From Sphingobacterium arenae (GTDB lineage Bacteria > Bacteroidota > Bacteroidia > Sphingobacteriales > Sphingobacteriaceae), in the NCBI RefSeq assembly GCF_014692505.1, contig NZ_JACNYK010000001.1, positions 815,922 through 879,921 of the forward strand: a stretch of DNA of 64,000 nt. Reading direction: 5' to 3'. The position numbers and the translations under genes were made by a program. Below the pieces are notes generated by a model. That model ran no database searches, had not been told where the DNA came from, and was given only the letters and a program-made list of their open reading frames with translations. Below, piece by piece: positions 56,971-64,000 of this stretch (position 1 is its first letter; every line of letters begins with the position of its first letter).

Positions 56971-59709
56971 ATGAAAGAAATGGCGAAGATACTATCGGTG
57001 ATGTTAGGCTTATGTTTTAGTCTAACAGCAATTGCCCAGCCTCATGCTGAGCATCTACTTGTAGAGCTGCTTCGCAACCCGTTAGGAATCGATAAAGCGA
57101 GTCCTCGTCTGAGCTGGCGGATTTTGAGCGAAGAACGGAATGTGAAACAAACGGCGTACCGCGTTCTCGTGGCCTCCTCCTTCGCGAAACTCGATCGGGA
57201 TGAGGGTGATCTTTGGGATTCAGGGCAGGTTTTTTCGGATAATTCCATTTCGGTTTTTTACGACGGTAAAGCCCTGAAGAGTGATGCCGAGGTCTTCTGG
57301 AAAGTTAAAGTATATACCAATAAAGGAGAATGTGATTGGTCTGCTCCCGCACGTTGGCAGGTTGGTCTATTGTACTATAAAGACTGGGATAAGCGATGGA
57401 TTGGATTCGATAGGTATTTTAACACCGATGATCACCAGGCCGGTTATCTATCGGCGCGCTATTTCCGAAAAGAGATTTCGTTATCTAAAAAAGTGGCGAA
57501 AGCTACGGCCTATATTATAGGTCTGGGATTGTACGAATTTTATATTGATGGGAAGAAAATAGGTGATCAGGTGCTGGCTCCGGGGTTGACGGACTACACG
57601 CAAAATGTGATGTACAATACCTTTGATGTGACCGAGCAACTCAGCGGGAACAACCATGCATTGGGCGTGACTTTAGGAAATGGACGCTATTATGCGGTCC
57701 GCCAGGAAAAGCCCTATAAAGTCAAGGATTTTGGTTTCCCGAAGATGCAACTGCAGATTCGGATTACCTATACCGATGGCTCTAAACAGACGTTGTACAC
57801 CGATAATACTTGGAAAGGAACGACCGACGGACCCATCCGCTCCAATAACGAATACGACGGCGAAGTATATGATGCGCGAAAAGAACTGCAAGGTTGGGCA
57901 TCGCTTGGCTATGATGACACCGCTTGGATACCGGCGGAATACGTGCAGGAGCCCGGGGGGAAATATGAATCCCAGATCAACCGTAACATGAAGGTGATGC
58001 AGGATATCAAACCGGTATCGATAACGTCGGAAGACGGAAAATATATACTCGATTTTGGACAGAATTTTTCGGGTTGGGTGAAGATGCGCGTACAAGGCGC
58101 CCGTGGTACGGAAGTTACATTACGTTTTGCGGAAGCACTACAGGAGGATGGTACGTTGTCCAGGGATAATCTACGCGCGGCGAAAGCGACGGATACATAT
58201 ATCTTAAAAGGGGATGAGGAAGAAGTGTGGGAACCGAGATTCACCTACCATGGGTTTCGTTACGTGGAAGTGTCAGGGTATCCCGGCGAGGCAGACATAG
58301 ACGATTTTATGGGACGTTTCGTGTACGACGAAATGGAGACCGTAGGCGAATTCAGTTCTTCCAATCCGCTATTGAACCAGATACATAAAAATGCTTGGTG
58401 GGGTATAGCCTCCAATTATAAAAGTATTCCGGTTGACTGTCCGCAACGTAACGAACGTCAAGCTTGGTTAGGCGACCGTCCGACGAGTGCCTACGGTGAA
58501 AATTTCCTGTTCGATAACGCGAACTTCTATGTCAAGTGGTTGGAAGATATTCGCCTGTCCCAAAAAACGGATGGCGCCATCCCAGATGTCGCGCCGGCCT
58601 TTTGGCGCTACTATAGCGATAACATGACCTGGCCTAGCGCTTACCCTATGATTGCCGATATGCTGTTTCGGCATACGGGGGATGTGCGGGTATTGCAAGA
58701 CCACTATCCATCCATGAAGAAATGGATGGATTATATGCGCGCGCGGTATATGAACGATAAGGGTATCATCACCAAGGATAGCTACGGTGACTGGTGTGCA
58801 CCGCCTGCGACCATTGAGGCGGGACGGGGGAAAAGCGCGGACAAGAAATATCCGAATCCGGTGCTATCAACGGCTTATTATTACTACTTATTGCAGCTTA
58901 TGGCTGATTTTTCAGTACACCTGGGAAATGAACGGGATCGCGCCGATTTTCTGCAGCAGGCTACGCAGATACGAAAGGACTTCAACTTGCAATTTTATAA
59001 TCAGAACGGTGGATATGGCAACAATACGCTAACGGAAAACTTACTGGCCATGTATTTTGGCTTGGTGGAAGAGGGTGAAAAGGTTAAGTTGGCCGATCGC
59101 ATTGTCGAGATTATCGAGGAGGAAAACGACGGACACTTAAGTACGGGCGTCGTCGGGACGCAATGGATCATGCGTACACTGACCGATATGGGACGGTCCG
59201 ACCTGGCTTTCAAGTTAACTACAAACAAGACTTATCCTTCGTGGGGATATATGATCGAACACGGGGCGACGACAATTTGGGAGCTTTGGAACGGGAATAC
59301 CGCGCATCCGCAGATGAACTCCGAAAACCATGTCATGATGTTGGGCGATTTGCTCGTGTGGTCTTACGAAAATCTCGCAGGTATCAAGTCCAAGGAAAAT
59401 GGGTTTCAAACGATCCGGATGAAACCGGAAATGATTGAAGGACTGGATAGTGTTAACGCGAGTTACCATAGTCTGTATGGTGAGATCGCGTCAAACTGGT
59501 CAAAGAGCAAGTCTGCACTTGAATGGACAGTGTCTATTCCCGCAAACGCAAAAGCAGAAATATACCTGCCGACGAAAAATTTATCAGCCGTAACAGAGAA
59601 AAATAAAAAATTACAAGATCACAAAGATATCGAAGTGTTGTCGGAAGAAGCAGGTAAGGTGAAAATCTTGGCAGGATCAGGAGTTTATCATTTTAAGATA
59701 AAACTTTAA
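56971..59709 (+). CDS. GH78 alpha-L-rhamnosidase
   Basis: A 912-residue secreted enzyme with the GH78 order: signal peptide (to about IAQ), N-terminal Ig-like domain (about 25-130), Bac_rhamnosid_N (about 150-320; ISLSKKVAKATAYIIGLGLYEFYIDG), concanavalin-like CBM67-type domain (about 335-435), the six-hairpin barrel (about 440-790), and a C-terminal beta domain. Acidic motif at 489-502, DCPQRNERQAWLGD, and the Glu in TTIWELWNG are the family's catalytic and binding acids. It removes terminal alpha-L-rhamnose, as found in RG-I and in RG-II side chains. It is 65 bp after the GH2 gene and 23 bp before DUF3826. Confidence 0.93.
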   Translation: MKEMAKILSVMLGLCFSLTAIAQPHAEHLLVELLRNPLGIDKASPRLSWRILSEERNVKQTAYRVLVASSFAKLDRDEGDLWDSGQVFSDNSISVFYDGKALKSDAEVFWKVKVYTNKGECDWSAPARWQVGLLYYKDWDKRWIGFDRYFNTDDHQAGYLSARYFRKEISLSKKVAKATAYIIGLGLYEFYIDGKKIGDQVLAPGLTDYTQNVMYNTFDVTEQLSGNNHALGVTLGNGRYYAVRQEKPYKVKDFGFPKMQLQIRITYTDGSKQTLYTDNTWKGTTDGPIRSNNEYDGEVYDARKELQGWASLGYDDTAWIPAEYVQEPGGKYESQINRNMKVMQDIKPVSITSEDGKYILDFGQNFSGWVKMRVQGARGTEVTLRFAEALQEDGTLSRDNLRAAKATDTYILKGDEEEVWEPRFTYHGFRYVEVSGYPGEADIDDFMGRFVYDEMETVGEFSSSNPLLNQIHKNAWWGIASNYKSIPVDCPQRNERQAWLGDRPTSAYGENFLFDNANFYVKWLEDIRLSQKTDGAIPDVAPAFWRYYSDNMTWPSAYPMIADMLFRHTGDVRVLQDHYPSMKKWMDYMRARYMNDKGIITKDSYGDWCAPPATIEAGRGKSADKKYPNPVLSTAYYYYLLQLMADFSVHLGNERDRADFLQQATQIRKDFNLQFYNQNGGYGNNTLTENLLAMYFGLVEEGEKVKLADRIVEIIEEENDGHLSTGVVGTQWIMRTLTDMGRSDLAFKLTTNKTYPSWGYMIEHGATTIWELWNGNTAHPQMNSENHVMMLGDLLVWSYENLAGIKSKENGFQTIRMKPEMIEGLDSVNASYHSLYGEIASNWSKSKSALEWTVSIPANAKAEIYLPTKNLSAVTEKNKKLQDHKDIEVLSEEAGKVKILAGSGVYHFKIKL

Positions 59710-59732
59710 AAAAACAATAAAGAATAAATTAT

Positions 59733-60377
59733 ATGAAAAACATAGTCATTATTATTCTGACGAGCTTCTTAGCTGCGAGTGTTACAGCACAGGATAATGT
59801 CGGGGAACAAAAAAAGGCGACCGAGTGGAGTGCCTCGCTTCAACTAAATGATGCTGAAAAAGAAGCACAAGTAAAAACCTTAATATATAATCACCTCATT
59901 GCAGTGAAAGACTGGCATAATAGCCATCCTGCTAGTACGGTTCCTGCCGGAATTAACCCTTTAACGGGGCAGAAATTAAGTGAACTAGACAGAACGATCA
60001 TAGCGGATTCTGCTATGCCGGAAACCGTCCATCAAACCTTAATGGGTGGTTTAAGAGAAGAATTGGATGCTGCTCAGGTAGCCTTTATATTGGATAAATA
60101 TACGATTGGGAAAGTTGATTTTACGATGCAGGGTTATAAAGCCATTGTTCCAGATTTAACTGCGGAAGAAGAAAAGGTAATCCGAACGCATTTAGAAGAA
60201 GCACGGGAAATGGCTATTGACTACAAAAATATGAAACAGATCTCTGCTATTTTCGAGATATATAAAACCAAATCAGAGCAGTATTTGAATGCCAATGGTA
60301 GAAGTTGGAGACAGCTATATAAAGATTACGTCAATAAAGTTAGAGCCGAAAAAGTGAAAAAATCAAATGAAAAATAA
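59733..60377 (+). CDS. DUF3826 family secreted protein (third copy)
   Basis: A 214-residue secreted protein (signal peptide to about VTAQ, 20). Family motifs are present but more divergent than in the left-hand copies: EELDAAQVAFILDKYTIGKVDFTMQGYKAI, LTAEEEKVIRTHLEEAREMAIDYKNMKQISAIFEIYKTKSEQYLNANG. It also has the NSHPAST...LDRTIIADSAMPETVHQTLM middle block of the long DUF3826 type. It overlaps the start of the sialidase-family gene by 11 bp, so the two are translationally coupled. Role unknown; its place between GH78 and the ulosonic-acid-type genes is noted in the findings. Confidence 0.8.
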   Translation: MKNIVIIILTSFLAASVTAQDNVGEQKKATEWSASLQLNDAEKEAQVKTLIYNHLIAVKDWHNSHPASTVPAGINPLTGQKLSELDRTIIADSAMPETVHQTLMGGLREELDAAQVAFILDKYTIGKVDFTMQGYKAIVPDLTAEEEKVIRTHLEEAREMAIDYKNMKQISAIFEIYKTKSEQYLNANGRSWRQLYKDYVNKVRAEKVKKSNEK

Positions 60378-61521
60378 GATAGGTTTAACCGTTATTCTCA
60401 GTTTTTTGTTCCTTTTTGAGACACAAGCACAACCAAAAAACGCTTTAGATAAGTGGCAAAAGGGGATTGTAAAAGATGAATTTATCTACGATAAAGCCAC
60501 TTTCCCTTCTTGTCATTCCGCGAGCATTGCGGAAACGACTGCCGGAAATTTGGTATACACTTTTTTCGGAGGAACGAGAGAACGCAACCCAGATGTCGAG
60601 ATTTATATTTGTAGGTATGAAAATGGAGCATGGACGCCTCCTACGTCTGTTGCAGATGGTGTGCTGGAAGATGGAAGCAGACTGCCGACTTGGAATCCCG
60701 TACTATATCAGGTTCCTAACGGTGATCTACTATTGTTCTACAAAATTGGCCCTAAACCATCCGAATGGTGGGGCATGTTAAAGCGTTCTACAGACGACGG
60801 AAAAACGTGGTCGGCTGCCGAAAAACTTCCCGAAGGATATCTGGGACCGGTTAAGAACAAACCTGTTTTATTGAGCAATGGTAATTTAATTTGTCCGACG
60901 AGTACCGAAGGGGACGGCTGGAATATCCACTTTGAAATTACACCCGATTTCGGGAAAACCTGGCGTAAGGTAGGTCCAATTGCGACGGGTGAAGATAATC
61001 TCCAAGGGATTCAACCTAGTGTGTTAGACCATGGTAATGGTACATTACAGATCTTAGCCAGAAGCCGTAATTGGGCACTGGTTGAATCATGGTCATATGA
61101 TAATGGCGAAACCTGGACACCGTTGCATAAAACAACACTGCCTAATAATAACTCGGGCACGGATGCGGTTACCATGGATAATGGTATGCATGTTCTGGTA
61201 TACAACCACGTTTTACCGGGGCCCGAAAATCCAAAAGGACCACGTACACCACTGAATGTGGCGATCTCTACAGATGGTAAAAAGTGGCATGCCGTGTTGA
61301 TTTTGGAAGATTCTCCTATTAGCCAGTATTCCTACCCAGCCGTTATACAAACGAAGGATGGCTTATTGCATTTCGCTTATACATGGCGGCGGCAAAAGAT
61401 GAAGCATGTCGTGGTGAACCCTAAGAAATTAAAGAAAAGAGTGATAAAAGATGGTGTTTGGCCAACGGTGAAAGGCTACGAACTGCCTACTTTAGAAACT
61501 TACAAAGCAGAAGAAGAATAA
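60367..61521 (+). CDS. Sialidase-family (BNR_2) propeller hydrolase
   Basis: A 384-residue secreted protein (signal peptide to about QAQ, 22) with sialidase-like propeller blades: FPSCHSASIAETTAGNLVYTFFGGTRERNPDVEIYI, STDDGKTWSAAEKLP, ITPDFGKTWRKVGPI, WSYDNGETWTPLHKT and NVAISTDGKKWHAVLI. The three to four Asp-box-like S-x-D-x-G-x-T-W repeats are clear. Sialidase-fold enzymes include hydrolases of 2-keto-3-deoxy sugar acids (sialic acid, Kdn, Kdo), which makes a Dha- or Kdo-releasing role from RG-II plausible, but other substrates (GH145-type rhamnosides, for example) are not excluded. It starts inside the DUF3826 stop region and is 20 bp before the alcohol dehydrogenase. Confidence 0.75.
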   Translation: MKNKIGLTVILSFLFLFETQAQPKNALDKWQKGIVKDEFIYDKATFPSCHSASIAETTAGNLVYTFFGGTRERNPDVEIYICRYENGAWTPPTSVADGVLEDGSRLPTWNPVLYQVPNGDLLLFYKIGPKPSEWWGMLKRSTDDGKTWSAAEKLPEGYLGPVKNKPVLLSNGNLICPTSTEGDGWNIHFEITPDFGKTWRKVGPIATGEDNLQGIQPSVLDHGNGTLQILARSRNWALVESWSYDNGETWTPLHKTTLPNNNSGTDAVTMDNGMHVLVYNHVLPGPENPKGPRTPLNVAISTDGKKWHAVLILEDSPISQYSYPAVIQTKDGLLHFAYTWRRQKMKHVVVNPKKLKKRVIKDGVWPTVKGYELPTLETYKAEEE

Positions 61522-61541
61522 ATAGATTATCGAATAAAAAT

Positions 61542-62693
61542 ATGTCAATAGATCGGATATTAAAGGTTAGCTTTCCGGGGAAGTTGGTTTTTGGAAATGG
61601 TGTGCTGAAACAGCTGGCCGAGGATGTCGTAGCGCAGGGATATAAGGCGGTCGTTATTATGACAATTAAGCCGTTATTAGATCAATTAGCGGATTTGACG
61701 GCCGTATTGGAAAAAAATAATATAGCACTGCAGATGGATACCAGTGTGGAGCAGGAGCCTTCTTTTTCCGATGTGAAAAGCGTGTTGCAACAGCTTTCAT
61801 CGTTTTCCGCAGATGCGGTCATCGGTATCGGTGGTGGCAGCGTATTGGACGTCGCTAAAATAATTGCGGCTCAGTTGGACAACACGCAACCCCTAGAAGA
61901 GATTGTTGGAAATGGGATGTTAACGGGGCGAAATAAGGCTCTCCTTTGCGTGCCAACGACGGCGGGGACAGGAAGTGAGATGTCTCCAAATGCTATTTTA
62001 GTGGATGACGAAAATCAGAAAAAAGGTATCATCAGCCCTTTTTTGGTTCCAGATAAAGTCTATATAGACCCGCTGCTGACAATCGGTGTACCACCCGCTG
62101 TAACTGCAGCTACTGGCTTGGATGCGCTAACGCACTGTTTGGAAGCCTATACGAATAAGTTTTCACAGCCTTTTATAGATATGTATGCTTATGAGGGCAT
62201 GCGGCTGATAGCCGCGAATCTGGAAGAGGCGGTACATAACGGGACAAATGAAGAGGCACGGTATCATGTAGCGATGGGAAGTATGCTGGGGGGTGTTTGT
62301 CTCGGACCCGTTAACACGGCGGCAGTCCATGCGCTATCGTACCCTTTGGGAAGTCTATTCCATTTAGCACACGGCCTTTCCAATGCCTTACTATTACCTT
62401 ATGTGATGGAGTATAACTATGTAGCTTCTCCCAAAAAATATGCGGAAGTGGCTGTTGCTTTAGGATGTGACCGCTTAACTACAGACGAAGAAACAGCCCG
62501 TGCCGGTATTGCGAAAATTAGAGCGCTGATCAGCGCTTGTGGTATCCCTGCTCGTTTACGCGATGTAGAAATACCTCGAGAGGCCATTCCGCAAATGGCG
62601 GAGGATGCGATGAAGATTACCCGCCTATTGGTCAACAACCCGAGAGAGATTACCTTACACGATGCCGTAACTATATTTAATGCTGCTTACTAA
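61542..62693 (+). CDS. Iron-containing alcohol dehydrogenase
   Basis: A 383-residue cytoplasmic Fe-ADH. I start at the ATG at 61542 (MSIDRILKVSFPGKLVFGNG); an upstream in-frame ATG at 61458 lies inside the previous gene. NAD-binding GGGSVLDVAKIIA (about 95-107), TTAGTGSEMSPNAILVD, and the metal-site motif TGLDALTHCLEAYTNKFSQP followed by AVHALSYPLGSLFHLAHGLSNA supply the Asp and three His ligands. Such enzymes reduce aldehydes or oxidise hydroxy-acids. The stop is followed immediately by the aldolase start. In context it may reduce the aldehyde made by that aldolase. Confidence 0.9.
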   Translation: MSIDRILKVSFPGKLVFGNGVLKQLAEDVVAQGYKAVVIMTIKPLLDQLADLTAVLEKNNIALQMDTSVEQEPSFSDVKSVLQQLSSFSADAVIGIGGGSVLDVAKIIAAQLDNTQPLEEIVGNGMLTGRNKALLCVPTTAGTGSEMSPNAILVDDENQKKGIISPFLVPDKVYIDPLLTIGVPPAVTAATGLDALTHCLEAYTNKFSQPFIDMYAYEGMRLIAANLEEAVHNGTNEEARYHVAMGSMLGGVCLGPVNTAAVHALSYPLGSLFHLAHGLSNALLLPYVMEYNYVASPKKYAEVAVALGCDRLTTDEETARAGIAKIRALISACGIPARLRDVEIPREAIPQMAEDAMKITRLLVNNPREITLHDAVTIFNAAY

Positions 62694-63632
62694 ATGAAAG
62701 AAATAAAAACAAAAAAAGAAACTATTGTACCAGTGGTTGCTCCACTGAAACAAGATTTGAATTTGGACCATGATGCAGTGGCCCGTATATTCTCGTATTT
62801 GTATACCAATGGAGCCACACCGTTTATCTTAGGTACCACAGGCGAATCAGCGTCGCTCTCGAATGCGTTTAAAGAAGCCTATCTTAGAACGGCTGTGGCC
62901 AATAGACCGAAGGGTGAGAAACTATATGTGGGGATTTCGTCAAATATTCTCGAGGATTCCATTTCCTTCGCTAACTTAGCATTCGACTTAGGCGTTTCTC
63001 AAGTAGCGGCGACATTACCTACTTATTATAAATTGTCGGATGCACAGATGGAAAAATACTATCTGGATTTAGCCGAGGCGATTACACCTGATCTGATTGT
63101 CTACAATATCCCTGCAACCACCCATATGTCGATCCCACTGAATCTTTTGGATAGGCTAAGTCATCACCCCAAGATTGTGGCTGTAAAGGACTCCGAGCGT
63201 AATATGGAGCGGTTGGATCAGTCGCTTGAGTTATGGAGAGATCGAACAGATTTTAAGCATTATATGGGCTGGGCAGGGGCATGTGCTCATTCGTTAATAA
63301 ACGGTGGTGATGGAGTTGTACCGAGTTCCGCAAATTTCGCTCCTGCCATATATCGGGATATGTGCTTAGCGGTAGAACAAGGAGATCTGGAAAGTGCTTA
63401 CGCGTTACAAAAACAATCAGACGACTTAGGTGCTTTGTATCAATCCAACAAATCGTTGGGAGAATCCTTATGGGCACTGAAAATATTGATGAAGCAGTTG
63501 GGTTTATGCGAATCGCATATGATGCCACCCTTGTATACTTTAGGAAAACAAGAAGAAGAACATATTGTGAAAGCCTATCAAACGTTGATAGCAAAGGATA
63601 ACATTAAACTGAATTTAGTTAGTCATGTATAA
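62694..63632 (+). CDS. DapA-family aldolase (DHDPS superfamily)
   Basis: A 312-residue cytoplasmic class I lyase. Pyruvate-binding GTTGES motif at 47-52, Tyr137 in YNIPATT and Schiff-base Lys165 in VAVKDSE are all present. The family includes dihydrodipicolinate synthase, N-acetylneuraminate lyase and 2-keto-3-deoxy-acid aldolases. Here it lies between a dehydrogenase and a PdxA homologue in a sugar-utilization operon, so a catabolic retro-aldol role releasing pyruvate is more likely than lysine biosynthesis. It begins at the base after the preceding stop and its end overlaps the next start by 8 bp. Confidence 0.88.
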   Translation: MKEIKTKKETIVPVVAPLKQDLNLDHDAVARIFSYLYTNGATPFILGTTGESASLSNAFKEAYLRTAVANRPKGEKLYVGISSNILEDSISFANLAFDLGVSQVAATLPTYYKLSDAQMEKYYLDLAEAITPDLIVYNIPATTHMSIPLNLLDRLSHHPKIVAVKDSERNMERLDQSLELWRDRTDFKHYMGWAGACAHSLINGGDGVVPSSANFAPAIYRDMCLAVEQGDLESAYALQKQSDDLGALYQSNKSLGESLWALKILMKQLGLCESHMMPPLYTLGKQEEEHIVKAYQTLIAKDNIKLNLVSHV

Positions 63633-64000
63633 ACCGATTATTGGTATTACCATGGGGGATCCGGCGAGTATCGGTCCCGAAATAGCATTGAAAGCATTAT
63701 TGGATACGCGTGTGCAAGCTATTTGCAAACCTATTTTGGTTGGGGACGCGGCAGTTTTTCAGCAAATAGCATCGCTGTTGCATATCCCGATACGTATCCA
63801 CGCTGTAGAACAGGTTTCAGAAGCCCAGTTTATAGCTGGAGAAGCAGATGTATTGGACTTGAAAAATACAAATCTCTCTAAAGTAACCTTCGGAGAGATA
63901 TCAGCGGAGGCCGGCAATGCCTCGTTCGAAGCGGTTACTAAGGTGATAGACTTAGCATTAAACGGAGCGGTAAATGCCACCGTAACAGGACCAATAAATA
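63625..64000 (+). CDS. PdxA-family dehydrogenase (partial, cut by right edge)
   Basis: 125 codons from the ATG at 63625 to the edge. It begins MYKPIIGITMGDPASIGPEIA, the PdxA nucleotide/substrate motif with Ser replacing the usual Gly (GDPAGIGPE), and reaches TVTGPIN at the edge (TAPINK in canonical PdxA). PdxA oxidises 4-hydroxythreonine-4-phosphate in vitamin B6 synthesis; the PdxA2 subgroup acts on D-threonate-4-phosphate in sugar-acid catabolism. Tight overlap with the aldolase (8 bp) and the operon context favour the catabolic role. Metal ligands and the C-terminus lie outside the window. Confidence 0.85.
   Translation, partial: MYKPIIGITMGDPASIGPEIALKALLDTRVQAICKPILVGDAAVFQQIASLLHIPIRIHAVEQVSEAQFIAGEADVLDLKNTNLSKVTFGEISAEAGNASFEAVTKVIDLALNGAVNATVTGPIN

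Noticed and set aside
60367..61521. True exo-sialidase (neuraminidase)
   Set aside because: The propeller and Asp boxes are present, but the pectin context and lack of sialic acid genes argue against Neu5Ac as substrate.
62694..63632. dapA for lysine biosynthesis
   Set aside because: Catalytic motifs are common to the whole superfamily, and the operon is catabolic, so I did not assign the biosynthetic gene symbol.
1..64000. tRNA, rRNA, insertion sequences, phage or integrase genes
   Set aside because: I looked for transposase or integrase motifs, terminal inverted repeats and tRNA-like cloverleaf sequence and saw none; a computational scan could still find a tRNA or small RNA.

Overview
The window reads as part of a Bacteroidota chromosome, most likely a Sphingobacteriaceae-type soil or plant-litter bacterium. 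Evidence is four SusC/SusD pairs, SusE-like surface lipoproteins, DUF3826 proteins, absence of clear Shine-Dalgarno sites, and -7 boxes of the TAnnTTTG type. The genus is not determined. Almost everything is a composite pectin utilization region, with a small regulatory and envelope island inside it.

Layout. (1) 1-134: start of an AraC-type regulator running off the left edge. (2) 799-11736: DUF3826, SusC/SusD pair 1, terminator, a double DUF3826 protein, and two tandem PL1 pectate lyases. (3) 11822-19441: non-PUL island with an OmpA-like protein, a small outer membrane protein, a LytTR regulator lacking its phospho-acceptor Asp, a Crp-like regulator, a NarL-type response regulator with its TPR histidine kinase, and small envelope genes. 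A shared CCGTA-N4-TACGG dyad marks three promoters here. (4) 19697-24867: a TonB-receptor-like barrel and an 831-residue multidomain pectate lyase. (5) 24868-26004: about 1.1 kb without a convincing gene, holding a striking 24-unit, phase-locked 21-bp array. (6) 26005-33844: DUF4957/DUF5123-like lipoprotein, SusC/SusD pair 2, SusE-like lipoprotein, terminator. (7) 34198-40902: SusC/SusD pair 3 and a PL1 lyase, each unit closed by a terminator. (8) 41298-46588: SusC/SusD pair 4. (9) 46794-64000: a tightly packed same-strand operon with a beta-helix/TIM-barrel fusion, GH140 apiosidase-like enzyme, GH43-like propeller, a second propeller enzyme, GH2, GH78, DUF3826, sialidase-family propeller, Fe-dependent alcohol dehydrogenase, DapA-family aldolase, and a PdxA-family gene cut by the right edge.

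Working together: the lyases cut homogalacturonan, the SusC/D pairs and lipoproteins capture and import oligosaccharides, and the last operon removes side chains. GH140 points to apiose, hence rhamnogalacturonan II (RG-II). The metabolic tail (propeller hydrolase, aldolase, alcohol dehydrogenase, PdxA) fits a hypothetical route for the RG-II sugar 3-deoxy-D-lyxo-heptulosaric acid (Dha): retro-aldol to pyruvate plus a C4 aldehyde acid, reduction to D-threonate, then phosphorylation and oxidative decarboxylation to DHAP. The kinase would have to lie beyond 64000. This pathway is inference and is the most interesting lead in the window.
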